Below are positions 38,101-49,544 of a DNA stretch of 64,000 nt, in pieces. Source of the stretch: Lepidurus packardi (taxonomy: Eukaryota; Arthropoda; Branchiopoda; Notostraca; Triopsidae); assembly GCA_023053545.1 (NCBI GenBank), contig JAKZAN010000189.1, forward strand, positions 1 through 64,000, given 5' to 3'. The notes beneath the pieces were generated by a model, which worked only from the letters and a program-made list of their open reading frames with translations, made no database searches and had not been told where the DNA came from. The position numbers and the translations under genes were made by a program. Every line of letters starts with the position of its first letter. Position 1 is the stretch's first letter.

Positions 38101-39436
38101 ATTAGTGTTCTTGTTTGAGGAGCCTGACGAGATGGAACAGACAGTCGTAGACCTCCACATTGATGTAGTAGAAGTCTGTCAAGGCCGAGTCGCTGGCACT
38201 GTTCTTCCAGTGCTTCTCCACATACTTATCTGGACCTCTCAGACTCTCGAGGTTTCTAATGTCAGATAAATGATTCTTCCAATACTTGAGACCCACGCCG
38301 TTTGAGAGACTCGTCAGGTACTTCAGATCGATGATGTATCTAATATATACTTCGATGCTACTGTCACTTCTCTTGAATTCTGCTTTATTTTCTAAAAAGA
38401 ATTTTCTTGCAACCACGCTTCCCTTGTCTTCTGATTTTCCCTGAAGCTCGGAGTCCAGTCTGTTGATGGAGTACTCGACCAGCTGGTAGCTAGTCAGAAG
38501 CTGGCAGCTCATATTTGAAAAATCGAATCTCCCGCTCCTCCCTAAAGAATCGTATACCTTCATGAAAGAGTAGGTGATCAGCTGCTTGAAAGCATAGTTT
38601 GGGAACATCAGAATGCATAACTCCTCGAAGCTCTTGTGGTGTTCCTTTTCCATGTTGAGGATAAGTACCTCGGCAAAGGAGTCCGACGGTCGAAAAGAAT
38701 TGTTCTTTGTTAGATCTTCAAGCAAATACGGGGGGACTCGGCTTCCCAAGAAAGAAGTCAATAAGGCGTTGTAAAGAGGCGCAGCCACGAATATCTTAAG
38801 AAATTTGATAAGATACTGTCCAAACTCTTTGCGACTATTTGGATTCTGTATTAGCAAGTACCAAGAAAAGAAATTGGACCAGTGCAGATTGAAGAGTTCT
38901 TGCTATGTAGAAGATATCTACACCGGCTTGGACTCGCCACTATGCTTTTTACAAAAGCCCGATGGTTTCCACGCCTACTTGTCACCACAGTCACAGCACC
39001 CGCCAGCGCCATTACGGATTTTGTATCGATGTCCAACATGGTTGCCATCGTTGAAACACTCCTCACAGATGATACACGAGCTGTCCATGCGACAGTCAAG
39101 ACACTCGACAATTTTATCTCTTGAAGTGATGAGCTTAGCACAAACCAGCCTCTGTCCTTGGTCTTTCTTTAGTTCATACTTAAGGAAGCCTTGGAGTTGG
39201 ACTGTCTATATTTTGTTAGTTTCGAGAAGTTGGAGGATGTAGGCATAGAGGCCGAAGAGTTGAGGAGGCACATTGGTTTGATTGATCTGGATCAGGGAGG
39301 ATTTGGTGTTAGCAGGGATGGAAAGAACTAGTTCTGGCTAGGACTCCATGGCGGATATTTCCTCTATACTGTTGTGGGAGGAGGATTATTATTCTGAGAA
39401 CTCCGATTGAGAAGACTCTGAGTCGCTGTTCTGCAT
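35108..39436 (-). CDS. UBR-type N-recognin E3 ubiquitin ligase
   Basis: One frame of 1,442 residues with no intron needed. The UBR box is near residues 100-170: CLDCRMDSSCIICEECFNDG, HVGHRYKIRNGAGGCCDCG, then AWKPSGFCKKH. It binds basic or bulky N-terminal residues in the N-degron pathway. A RING-H2 type domain lies near residues 940-1040 (EDEVCVYCHSKINNDFF to SNVPSCPLCKRY) with the long insert typical of UBR1/2/3. The C-terminal UBR domain has CPNCKNFGNYTALCLLCPWK and HAYNCVFFLVDTTQLV. Compared with animal UBR1 (about 1,750) it is shorter. I see no ClpS-like N-domain clearly. All stops inside are TAR. Confidence 0.88.
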
Positions 39437-39648
39437 GTTTGTAGTTTGTAGTTTCGTGTAAAAGCAAGTGTTGGCAGTGAGGAATGCAATTAATTAGCTA
39501 TTATAAAAATCTATGTTCTAGTGCGCCGTGAACAGCGAGCCATACCTTTCTCGAATACACCTGCTCCCATAAAAGACAGAAAAGAGAGTAAAAAATGTAA
39601 ACTCCATTGAATTATTAACCAACAACCGAGAGACTCGGATCAAAACCT

Positions 39649-40308
39649 TCAACCCAGAGGAGTGGTGTTATGGGCTATCACTTCCTTCATGCTCTCAATC
39701 TAGGCCTTCAGACTCATTATCTTCTTGGCATACTATTCGATCGCCATGTTGGTCCGCGAATGCTCGCCAGACAAAATATCCTTTTCGCGGGTGGTGGCTT
39801 CCAACTTCTATGTCAGCGACTTAGCCTGTGCCTGCAACCCTTCTCGCATCTTCACCAAGTCTTCCAGTTCCAGACTGTTTTTCAATAGGTCGTTCTCCGT
39901 GATGTCCTTTTCGCGTTTAAGTTTCTTCTTCTGCTCGCGCATCGATGCAAGCCGTTCGATTTCCATATGACATTTCTTGCTATCTTCGATGTTCTGCCGT
40001 TTGGTTTGGGAAAAGTGATTTTTAAGTGTGTCCTCGAGAACCTGTGCGTTCTTGCGATGCGACATTATCTGCTCGTACTCCTTTTCCAGGCGTTGGGCTT
40101 CCCGACGAAGCTTGTCGCACTGGTCTTTGGTGGCGTTATAAAGAATCTTGGCCTTCGAGATCTTTGCTGCAAACTCGCCGAGTACGATCTTCTCCTGCAT
40201 TTTGGACTGATAAGTGCGCTTTAGATTTTTTATTGCGACTTTTACTGAGCCTTTATCCAACATAAAATCACAAGACCCAGGGATCCACTGCTTGAGAATA
40301 TCTGCCAT
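39649..40308 (-). CDS. Hypothetical coiled-coil protein
   Basis: An intronless frame of 219 residues. The first 35 residues, MADILKQWIPGSCDFMLDK, look globular; the rest is one long coiled coil (KLRREAQRLEKEYEQIMSHR and so on) ending HNTTPLG. An upstream ATG at 40338 is in frame, but the internal ATG leaves a normal gap to the divergent gene. A ciliary or cytoskeletal role is possible but only from shape. It is divergent from the SF-assemblin-like gene with 59 bases between the starts. Confidence 0.6.
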
Positions 40309-40367
40309 TCTCGTAATTACAAAATACATAGAAAACACTTGGTCAGTCTCCCCGGCACCTCCTCAGC

Positions 40368-41120
40368 ATGATGTTTAAATCTTCTAGTCTTAACCACCAT
40401 GATACTATGGAGATTCCGAACCGATACCGCATCGAGCTCATTGATAGAAGACTCCAACATATGGATCGGCGCTCTCTTGAGCGATACAAATATACCAATA
40501 AGGCTTCAAATAGACTCAACAGCATCCAGTAGAGAGTCTAGGCACAACAGCTCCTCTTCACCAAAAAACTCAACCTGCTATCTTAATAACTGGGCCGCAT
40601 CGAGGTTGCTGCAAAAGACGAAAAGAAAAAGCATGAGGCCCACTTCCAATAGCTGAGGCAATTTGAAGATGTCGCACATATCATAGAAGAGTGGAGAGGA
40701 GTGGAGGAACTCGTCGAACTGAACCTGTCGAAACCACTGCTCGGCCGCAAATAGTCAAACAGTGGATGGTCGGGCAACAGCGACGCACAGGAGAAGCTGG
40801 AGGAATTCAACGAGCAGCTGGAGGGTCTGAGGGAAATATTTGTGAGCGAGGAGGAAGAGCGCAACTAAATCTATTCGAAGCTGGTTGAAGAAATAGGCGA
40901 AGAAATCCAATAGATGCAGGCGCAAGTGCGCAACGAAAGGGAGTAGCGGAAGAGGCATATGGATCGGCTACGAGCAAACGTGCACGAAATGAAAGTAGAG
41001 TTCGAGCAGGAACTGGAGGAGGAGAATCGGACGCGGACGAAGAACGAGGAAGACTTCACGAAGCTCCTCGAAGAAACCTGTCTGAAGCTGTAGAACGAAA
41101 TTCTGGCAGGAGACAACTGA
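40368..41120 (+). CDS. SF-assemblin/beta-giardin-like coiled-coil protein
   Basis: An intronless 250-residue frame. A short non-helical head (MMFKSSSLNHHDTMEIP) is followed by an almost continuous coiled coil: YRIELIDRRLQHMDRRSLER, then VAAKDEKKKHEAHFQQLRQF and RTKNEEDFTKLLEE. The non-helical head plus about 240-residue rod is the plan of SF-assemblin, which forms striated rootlet fibres at basal bodies. Gln is encoded mostly by TAG and TAA, so the gene is invisible under the standard code. The alternative is an unrelated coiled-coil protein. The start is the first of two tandem ATGs. Confidence 0.5.
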
Positions 41121-41290
41121 AACCACCCCCATTTGAAGCCAGACCTGTTGTATTTTATTCGATAGCACCAGAAAGAACAGTTTGCTTATTCTATTTTAGA
41201 ATCCATGAAAATGCAATATGAGAATTAGGGAGTTGGATAAAATACATGATGTAGATTCTTGTGAAGTAGGGTTGAAAACACTCTTCTTTC

Positions 41291-42673
41291 TCAGAACAAG
41301 TCGTCAGGGTCCAGCTTAATCCTGTCTAAGGGGCAGACGTTGTTGATTTCGAGCCACTTTTCCAGGCATTTCTCGTGGAACACATGGCCACAAGTTGTAC
41401 TTATTCTTTCTTTCTCAGGCAACGACTCGTAGCAGATAGGGCAGTCTTCAATGATGCTCTGGTGCATCTTCACGACCCGTGCCTTGAATAGTCGTTGTAG
41501 CCAGACGAATGAATTCTGGAATTTTAGGATCGCAATCTGGCCCAATAGCAGTGCGAGCACAGTCAGACCAGTCGAGGTATTGGGCTCGATCTGCAGAATA
41601 TTTCTATCCTTGAGAGTGAAATAAAGGGGCATGAGCTGGTTGACTAGCACTACGTATACCAGGTCCCAGTGGAAGAGAACTTTGCGTCTGCGTTAGTCGA
41701 GCATTGCACCAAGGTTCTTGAGAATTTGGGGCACCAGCACCAGAGACTGCGCAATAAGAAACGACTCCTCATACAGGTACATGATCTCGCAATAGTAGCA
41801 CATGACAATCAGAAAACAGAAGACTCTTCCGCAATGCTTGGTCTCTTTTTCGCTAAAGGCCGCGCTGTACTGGTCGATCATACGCACGAGACAGAAAGTG
41901 TTAGCAACTGCCAGGAATAGTAGGATAGGGCCGTAAGGACGGTGTCGGTTCAGACTCATCCACAGGTAAAAGACACTTCGGACAGACATCTTCACGATGG
42001 TAAGCAGTAAAGCCATGCTAGATTTGGTTTTCGCGCGTTTTCTATCAACGGTTTCAACCACTGCAATCATCATGCAGAGCAAAGCTAGGTAAACAATGAC
42101 CAGGAAGTCGAAGTCGATGTCTACTTTCTATCTGATGGCGAGGGTTTAGAAGCCTGGAATGACCAAATCGAAGTCGGAGTCGCCCAAGTCTAGCTGGAGC
42201 TTGATGCCGTAGTGCTTCCTAATTTTGAAGCCGCCGTATTATTCTACAGTTGCATCCGCCTCGCCTATCCAACGATTTCTCTAAGAGTTAAATAGTCCTT
42301 CAAGCCGCACTATGAGTCTGATGTAGTTAGTATTGCGGTAGAAGGGGTCGAAGAGCTCGACGTAGAGTGTGTTGACAACAGCAGAGTCGTTTGCAGTCAG
42401 GTTGTTAAATCGTTTGCGAGTGTATTAGACCAGACAGTGGCCTTCAGGACTGGTGAGTCGGTATAGCAGTCGCGGGGCGGCTTCTTTCTACGGGGTTAGA
42501 TGATAAAAACTTACGATTCGGAGGAGCCAGGTGCATTGGACTATTTTGCCAAGAGCAGACCTCTGCAATTCGGCTAAGGAGGGATCGGCGGGGAAGATCG
42601 ATCGCTGGAGGTTGGCCTAGGCGTGGACGAGTGTGGAGAGGAGCGATACAAGGATGGGGATAAAGTAGACCAT
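41291..42673 (-). CDS. Multi-pass membrane RING E3 ligase (Tul1-like)
   Basis: Two exons (one 27-base intron near 42489-42515) give 451 residues. MVYFIPILVSLLSTLVHAQA is a signal peptide. A luminal beta-rich domain of about 175 residues follows with an N-glycosylation site (NLTAND), then five to seven hydrophobic spans such as FLVIVYLALLCMMIAVVE and GLTVLALLLGQIAILKF. The C-terminal RING-H2 is CPICYESLPEKERI, CGHVFHEKCLEKWL and CPLDR, in which the last zinc ligand is Asp, as in Rbx1. The architecture matches Golgi/vacuolar Tul1 and plant FLY ligases. The intron junction is phase 0 (LLRI joined to KEAAPR). Confidence 0.68.
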
Positions 42674-44152
42674 GGTGGAGTAAATTTTAATTTAGTAATT
42701 GTAGTTTGTAGGAATGGGGTCAAATTGTTTGGTACAGATTTAGGAGCAGACGTCCGAATCGTTATTGTTGCCTGTTAATTATATCGGCTCTGAGATAGGG
42801 TGGGGGACTTGGCCCCTCAATCCCGATAAATAGTCCAAGGGGATCATTGAAACTCCAAGCAGTAACGCCGACAGCCTCACTGTGCACGGGTCTCTGCCCC
42901 CCAGTGGAGACCAACAAACTAATCAGAGTTTGGACAGTCATTTGGGTATGTCTGCCAAAACAACGCATGACCACTCCTCCAATGTTTGAAATTTAAACAA
43001 TTTATAAAAAATAGGGACTAGACAGCAGGGGGTTTAATACTGATTCTCATGGATGTTTGAGGAAAACACATTTTATTATGACCATAAGTAGAAGTTGCTG
43101 CGTAATATTAGGCACTATCCTGAGAAAATATAGCAAAATAGCAGACTGTTGATGGCTGTCAGGCATATGTCTACCACCCACACCTGTCCTGGTGCTGGGT
43201 GCCCACGCTGCTCGGCTGCATCGGCTGGGCTGTACGCCGGATCCAGGGGTGATGAGTAGAGGCAGCCAACGGCATGCCGTTAATTCAGCCGAGGATGCAT
43301 GGTTTAGAGAGTGCCACATGTTTTTCAGGCAATGTTTAAAAGAGATAACTAAATTAAATAAAATGAAATAGAGCCTACTTTTTTAATCAGCAGTCGGAGA
43401 TATTAGTGAATAGTTATGGAGGTGGGGGTATTTAATTAGGGGTCTGCTGAAGCAATATTCGAGAAAACGACCAGAAAATACGCAGGGAGGGGGGGGCGAG
43501 CAGAATGCACCAGCAGCCAAGGGGACAGCAGGTGCGGGACTCGTCCACGATGGGTCTAGTTTTTCATGGGACAGCTGGGCGAAAGCATCAGAGAGCCCAG
43601 ATAGTGAAAAACAGACAGGAGTATTTGTGTCTAAACGAATGTACTTTTCATAGAGGCAGAATAGAAATATGTTTTGATAATTTATTCGAATGAAACGACA
43701 AGCGGTAAGTCGGCAGCCAGTACGACGCCCTCCCCCACTATTGAAACCCACCAATCGATATTAAAGTTATGAAGGAGCTTTTACGAAAAAGAAAGAATAA
43801 TATCAAAAAATAGAAAATATATAAAAATAATGGCAAAAAATAGTTGATTCATTGTCCTTCCTCGGCCGTCCTCCTGCCCATCCTCTGCGAAACTGGTCGT
43901 CCTTGAATTTTTTGGGGGCTCGGCAGCCAGGGACCAGTGGGCTAGCATGGGCTTTAGGATGGGGGTGGACCTTCCGGCGGAGGGACAGTTGAAATATTCT
44001 GGTCCACATTTTCGGAGGAAGCAGTGGGGGTCTGTGTTGTTTTAAATATGAGGCAAAGTCGTGCAGCCTATAATATTAAATACACAAAAAAGAGCCCCTA
44101 GTTTTACTATCCACTCGAGACAATTCACCGCACAGCCCAGGAAAGAAGGTAT
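42674..44152. other. Gene-free block of 1.5 kb
   Basis: The longest stretch without a supported gene. It alternates AT-rich runs with GC-rich islands. A perfect 14-bp palindrome AACGGCATGCCGTT lies at 43268-43281, a 6-bp stem GGTCTC/GAGACC around 42889-42912, and TCGGCAGCCAG occurs twice (about 43711 and 43920). Short open frames exist on the minus strand, but their composition is not protein-like. The islands could be noncoding RNA, an origin or remnants; I cannot assign any. Confidence 0.5.
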
Positions 44153-45454
44153 ATGCAAAACAGCTTGACCAACTGCCTCAAGAGACTCGCCCCCCGTGCC
44201 CACTACTCAGTCTATTTTCTCAGGGGGACTGACTCCCGAGTCCTCAACCTCCGTCAACAATCTGAAATCGCGCAGTTAGTCAAGTAGGAGCCCTTGTCCT
44301 CCTCCTTTATGGTCTACAACTCATGGGAGGCCGCACGAAGACTCCAGGCCTGGTACACCAGACTTCCCTGGATCAAACCCTTCTACGCCATTAAGTCTAA
44401 CCCCATCGGCCTACTAGTCAAAGAGCTTTCTGCTGCTGGCACTGGACTTGATTGTGCCTCCAGGGTGGAAATCCAGCTCGCACTCGACCAAGGCCTCCCT
44501 GCTTCTGATATTGTCTATTCGAACCCCGTCAAGGACGAAAATGACCTGAAGTGGGCCTACGAGAATGGTATTCAGCTCACAACCGCAGACACCCTGGGTG
44601 AACTAGAGAAGATTCAACAAATCGCCCCTAACATGAAGATACTCTGGCGAATCTCCATAAAGGAGGACTCCGCCGACAAGCTTTCCACTCCATTTTCGGG
44701 AAAGTTCGGAGATGACATCGAATCAGAGGTACAGATCCACGCTCGCATGAAGGAGATCAGAAAGATGGGAGTCAATTTGGAAGGCATCCACTTCCACTGC
44801 GGCTCTGGCCAACATGGCTCTTCAACCTTCGGCAAGGCTGTAACTATCGCCCGTAACTGCCTCAAGATAGGCAGAAAGTATGGCCACACAATGGAGACTC
44901 TCGATGTTGGAGGAGGATTCCCCGCTGGTGATCTCTCCGATAAAACGGTCGATGCCCTCTCCATTACCCACAACGACCCTCTCGGCTATCGAGTCATTGC
45001 CGAGCCTGGCCGACACTTCTCAGCCCACACCTTCTATCTTCTCACTCGAGTGTTAGGCAAGAGAGAAAAGGCTGGAAAGTCATGCTACCATCTTAATGAG
45101 TCTCTCTATCATTCCTTCAATGGAAACCTCATGGACGGACTGTCCTTCGAGAATAGTGAACAGTTCTACAGTCGACTAGACAGTGAGTCCCAGCAAAGTG
45201 GCATGGGCAGCATGAAGAACTGCAGCCTTTTCGGCATGACCTGCGATGGTATGGACGTTATCACGAAGAACCTTCAGGTTCCCGAAGATCTAAAAATTTC
45301 TGACTGGCTGTGCTTCTCAGGGATGGGTGCTTACACCTACGGTCCTCGTTCGACATTCAATGGAATGGCAAGCACCGAGAAGATTCACTACTGGTCTGCC
45401 GACCTGTCGGAGATGGTGGAGCAGGAGAAGAAGAAAGCATCTATGATGGTTTGA
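44153..45454 (+). CDS. Ornithine decarboxylase-like fold III PLP decarboxylase
   Basis: An intronless 433-residue frame. PFYAIKSNP carries the PLP Lys; HFHCGSGQ, DVGGGFP and EPGRHF bind the cofactor phosphate; CDGMDVI has the Cys-Asp pair that comes from the second subunit; GAYTYGPRSTFNG ends the barrel/beta domain. ODC makes putrescine, the first step of polyamine synthesis. The usual YVND motif is replaced by YHLNESLYHSFNG, so the substrate-contacting Asp is Glu. The first 25 residues (MQNSLTNCLKRLAPRAHYS) are basic and could be a mitochondrial presequence. There is no frameshift. Unlike its neighbours the gene has few TAR codons. Diaminopimelate or arginine decarboxylases are less likely given CDGMD. 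Confidence 0.85.
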
Positions 45455-45965
45455 GTGTGTTTTGATAGCCATTCTTGTTCTAACAAACGATATAGTCAAA
45501 ATCTGTTTTGTATGGATGTACATTGATAGTAGATTTATCATAACAGTACCAGTGCGAGGGGAGTATTGGGTATAAGAGTTAATGGGTAATCTGGATTAGC
45601 GGTTCCAAAGTAAATAGAGAATATCAAATAGATCTATTTGATAAAGACATTTCATTCGAAAGACGGGCCAGTCGAACAGAAACCAGCAAACACTACCAGC
45701 GGAGCCATGCGCATACTAAAAATACATTAACCAAATCATCGTCTCAGCTTGACTCAAATAAGTCAGTCATCTTTCAGATACACACAAAATATGCATCGTC
45801 CTTCAAATTCTCTTCTTTCATTTTTTCCCTCCTTTTCTCGGAAACCTTACAATACTCCCACAGAAAAATCTTCACAAAAAAAGGCAAGAGCCTGAGACTG
45901 AACGACCTGTCAAGACTGAGGCAGTGCTGCAACATCCTCTGGGTCAAGAATACAAAAATACTTAA
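45455..45965. other. Convergent intergenic region
   Basis: About 510 AT-rich bases between two stop codons, holding both 3' flanks. A short plus-strand frame from 45792 ends after about 35 codons and is not supported. No repeat or RNA gene is seen. Confidence 0.5.
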
Positions 45966-46367
45966 TCAATATCTCCTCAGAATTGAGTCCACTTCTGCCT
46001 CCATCCTCACTCTCCTCAAAGAGTCTCTTAGGTTCACTTCCGAGGCCACTCTTGATGCTGCCAACTCTGCATTCATCCGAGATCTTCTCAAGGCATTCTC
46101 AGTTGCCACGCGGGAGGCGGCAAGCTCAGCAGACACTCGAGATCTACGAATAGCATCTTCGGTGGCGAAGCGTGAAGAAGCGAGATCAGCGGCGAGCCTT
46201 GATCTTCGGAGAGCAGACTCTGCCTCAAGATAGTCAACATAGGGACTGCCGACTCGGTAGTGTCTGTGTTGGGTGAGGGGTGAGTAGAGGGAGTACCTGT
46301 AGGGATAGTAGTAGGCAGAAGGGTGGTAGTAGTAGGGGTTATGGTAGTAAGGGTAGAGGTGGGACAT
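45966..46367 (-). CDS. Tyr-rich protein with three 20-residue tandem repeats
   Basis: One frame of 133 residues ends in TGA. Residues 1-45 are unusually rich in Tyr, Pro and His (HLYPYYHNPYYYHPSAYYY). Residues 50-109 are three tandem repeats: ESALRRSRLAADLASSRFAT, EDAIRRSRVSAELAASRVAT and ENALRRSRMNAELAASRVAS. They are amphipathic and probably helical, with basic faces at RRSR. The tail RDSLRRVRMEAEV continues the pattern. The start is the ATG giving MSHLYPYY; a longer reading would need TTG. No family is recognised. The repeat unit occupies 46041-46220. Confidence 0.65.
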   Translation of the reverse strand: MSHLYPYYHNPYYYHPSAYYYPYRYSLYSPLTQHRHYRVGSPYVDYLEAESALRRSRLAADLASSRFATEDAIRRSRVSAELAASRVATENALRRSRMNAELAASRVASEVNLRDSLRRVRMEAEVDSILRRY

Positions 46368-46605
46368 TTGGTGTGTTTTTTGTGGTGGAGGCAATAAATT
46401 TTTTATTGGAGTTTATGTTTATATCGTGAGGGGCCAAATGGTTACCCGTATTTATAATTTATTGGGAAGGCTCTGCGAAAACTACAGCCAATGACCTTAC
46501 ATCGGCATAGAAATATCATGAGGGTCATAATTTGAAGATATAACAAAAGATTCATCCATCAGTATGTAGACGCTCGTTAAAACACATACATAGTTTGAGA
46601 CTTTC

Positions 46606-47508
46606 TCAATCCATTTGGCTTACTTCGCTCTACTCCTCGCTTTCTTAGTTCTTGTGCAGCTTCTCGATATGCTCGCTCATCATTCTACGCACCATCTCCA
46701 GTTTCTCAATCTTGCTCTTGACCATTGACACCTTGTCTTCTACCGGGTGCTTGTCATCCCACAGCATCTCAAGTTCAGGATCGCGCTTCACAAACGTGAA
46801 CCTCTTGGCCGTAGTGCTCTGCAATAAGTCCTGGTGTTTATTCAGGTAGCGCAGTTCGTTAAGCAACTGATCGAGTCGATACATTTTGTCCTCCAATTTA
46901 AACAGCTCGTCGAGGGCTGAGTCTTGAGGACTTGTGGGTGCCTTTATCGTGCGTAGAGGCACACCGATGTATTTGCGATTCAGGATGCCCTGCCGTGCAA
47001 GATCCTCCCCATGTGAGAAGTGCCAGCTGAGTCCGTCGAATGAGATGTCCTCGACATAGGAACTGTTATCCTAGCGGGGGAACTGATGGAGGTCGTAGTA
47101 GTAATGGTGCATGCGTGCGTATGGGAAGGCGTGGATGTTCTGGAGCATCTTTTCTCCGCGGATCACGAACAAAGGTCTGCGTATGTCTGCCAGCATTCAC
47201 GGATTATCGGAAAAGGCATTACATTGCACAACTGATTATTCAGAAGATTATACAGACTCCGATTACCCCTCTTCATCATCCGGCGGTTGGGACTCGTCGG
47301 ACTGCTGGGAGTCCTGGGGCTACTGGGACTGGGAGGAGTGCTGGGAATCTTCAGCAGGGGTGGAGAGGGGTGTGGAATCGGAGACTCCGAAGAGGGTTTT
47401 ATAGAAATGGTCGTCTTCGTTCATTTGGTCGGGAGTCAATGGGGGTCTTCTGCCTCTGTTGTTGCGGTGTGGGAGATGCATAAAATAATGATTATAACCA
47501 AACGCCAT
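46606..47508 (-). CDS. Hypothetical protein with C-terminal coiled coil
   Basis: Two exons around a 90-base intron give 270 residues. The N-terminal part is acidic and Gln/Ser-rich (QDSQQSDESQPPDDEEG). The intron removes an in-frame TGA and joins it to PLFVIRGEKMLQNIHAFPYA. The central part contains YVEDISFDGLSWHFSHGEDL and the C-terminal part a coiled coil (LDELFKLEDKMYRLDQLLNE). No family is recognised. The acceptor was chosen because it alone restores the frame. Confidence 0.6.
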
Positions 47509-47606
47509 CAATCTTAAATTGCAAAGCTTGCCATTCTTATGGCTGCGTATTCTCTTTTTATCATTGTTTTAGATTCTCTTTTCAATATACACCTACCTCA
47601 TCACTC

Positions 47607-48086
47607 TCAATCCTTTTTGGCTCGTTGCTTTTTCTTCAGCTTCTTTTCTTCCTCTAAGATCTTTCGCTCTAGCTCTATCCTCTTCATAAGCTCATCATCC
47701 TCTTAGGATTGCGCCTCCCGGTTCAGGTACTTCAGGAATACCAGAACAACTAGCAGCACTCCTGCTGTCAACAGTTGTGTTTGCGTCCGCTAGCTCACAT
47801 ACTCCTGACTCTTCTTATACTATTCCGACTGGTAGTACTGTTCGAGGTCGATGTTTGAATCCTGGGGCCGTTCCTCCGTGAAATAGTTGTAGATATTGCG
47901 AGTCAGAAAAATGAAGGCAAAGAAGCCGAGGAAGGCGTATTTGAGTCCGATGCGTTTCCACAGGCTTTGAGTCTTTTTGTCTTCCTCGCCATCGGACTAA
48001 TCGTTGAAGTCGCCGATCTCCTGAATGTCCTAGTCGTATTGTGTTTATGATGGGTGCGTCTGAGGCTTGTGTGTTTTCTTTGGCAT
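47607..48086 (-). CDS. Small two-span membrane protein
   Basis: An intronless frame of 159 residues, so rich in TAA and TAG Gln codons that no standard-code frame reveals it. The N-terminus is acidic (DIQEIGDFNDQSDGEEDKK). Two hydrophobic spans are visible, YAFLGFFAFIFLT and LLTAGVLLVVLVFLKYL, separated by about 60 polar residues. The C-terminus is a charged helix (MKRIELERKILEEEKKLKKK). It may be an ER or mitochondrial membrane protein. No family is recognised. Confidence 0.6.
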
Positions 48087-48331
48087 TCGGTGTGAGTTGT
48101 ATCGAAGTCTTTGAACTATGAGTGACTTAGCAATGAATACGCGATTGCAGCAATTATTATGATTAGCTGAGGACCCTCCTATTTTTGTTGGAGGACTAAT
48201 AAACCCTGCGACATAAAAATCTACATAAAACTTACAGACAATAACAACTCTAAAACAGCGTCACTTCCAACCCAGACCCAGCACTACTTCAACCCAGCCA
48301 CTCCCCGCTAATAATCCCTCGCCTAGTCAAC

Positions 48332-49544
48332 ATGCAGTTCTTCTGGCAGAATTGTGATATCGATAGCTGTGCTCGGTAACTCCCTTAACCCTTCACCTTT
48401 TTCCCCTCCAGATAGATTATCGCCTTCATCCTTGACATCCTTGTCTTTATCTTTACTGTCGCATCTGTCGTCAACACTGTCCGTTACTATCGACGCGCTA
48501 AGTTCGAGGTGCTACCCCTCGCCATGAACTGCTTGATCACTCTTTGCCTAACGATCTTGTGTCTGAGCCAGGAGAACTACGAATACAACCTGATAATAAA
48601 TACCCTCGAGATCTTCACCTACTTTCTATTCACATACACCTTCGCAAATCTGTACCTACGATTCGGCAAGTCGAAAGATCAAGTGAAAAACCTGAAGAAG
48701 TAACAAAAAATTATCGAATACCCATACTGCAATAATTAAGCGTATTTTTAGGATTATGTGGGGTGTTTTCGGAGTTGTAAGCATTGCCTGTGCAATCATG
48801 ATAATTCTGATCCTGGTGTATGTGAAGTCTATTATGTGTTCAGACCATCTGATCGTGTACAGTTTCAGCATCGAAGCAGTCGAGTACCTCATCACTGTCG
48901 GATTCTGCTTCAAAATCAAATCCATAATCACTGGCAAGCACAAAAAGAAGAAGCAAAAAGCATCCAGTGCCAAGGCTAGTGACTACCTCCTTGATGAGTC
49001 CAAAGGTATTCTCGAGGACACCTATATTACTCTCAAGATCAAACAACTCAACCTTATCCTTATCAGCTTCTCTGTTAGTGTAGTCTTTGGCTTCATAGAC
49101 TTGCTCATCTCCTACATACCCAACTCTATGATTGTATGCGTCGACTCAGGTATATCGACTCTCAAGGCCCAGAATTGGGGAGGGATTCTGCTTCTCACCC
49201 TGAAGGACATCAGCCAGCTGATACCTCACGTGATCATCCCTGTGGTCCTGTACGTGCTACCTATCTTCCATCCCAACCAGAGCAAAATAGAGTAAGGAGA
49301 GGTTGTAGACTTTGGGGAGGCGGAGGAGTAGTAGGAGAGCGAGAGCAGCTACAGCAGCTATGAAGGTAGCATCAGTCCAAGCAATAGTCCCAAGGTTAGG
49401 GGAATAAGCAGTCCGAATATCCGAGATAAAGCAGGAGACGCAGTGACTAAAAACTAGTTCGCGAGTTAAAGGAGGATCCGTGACCGATTCGACTAGATGA
49501 GTCGTCGGCGTAATACCAACCTGAGTCCTATATCGGCCTAATGA
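48332..49544 (+). CDS. Seven-span membrane protein (GPCR-like)
   Basis: Three exons (introns of 36 and 52 bases) give 374 residues. About seven hydrophobic segments are seen: IIAFILDILVFIFTVASVV, LAMNCLITLCLTILCLS, LEIFTYFLFTYTFANLYL, IMWGVFGVVSIACAIMIILI, a span around IVYSFSIEAVEYLITVGFCF, NLILISFSVSVVFGFIDLLI and LIPHVIIPVVLYVLPIF. The C-terminal tail of about 90 residues is Ser-, Glu- and Arg-rich (ESSYSSYEGSISPSNSPK), a likely cytosolic regulatory tail. The pattern fits a ciliate GPCR-like or THH1/TOM1-type protein. Ligand and coupling are unknown. Confidence 0.6.
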
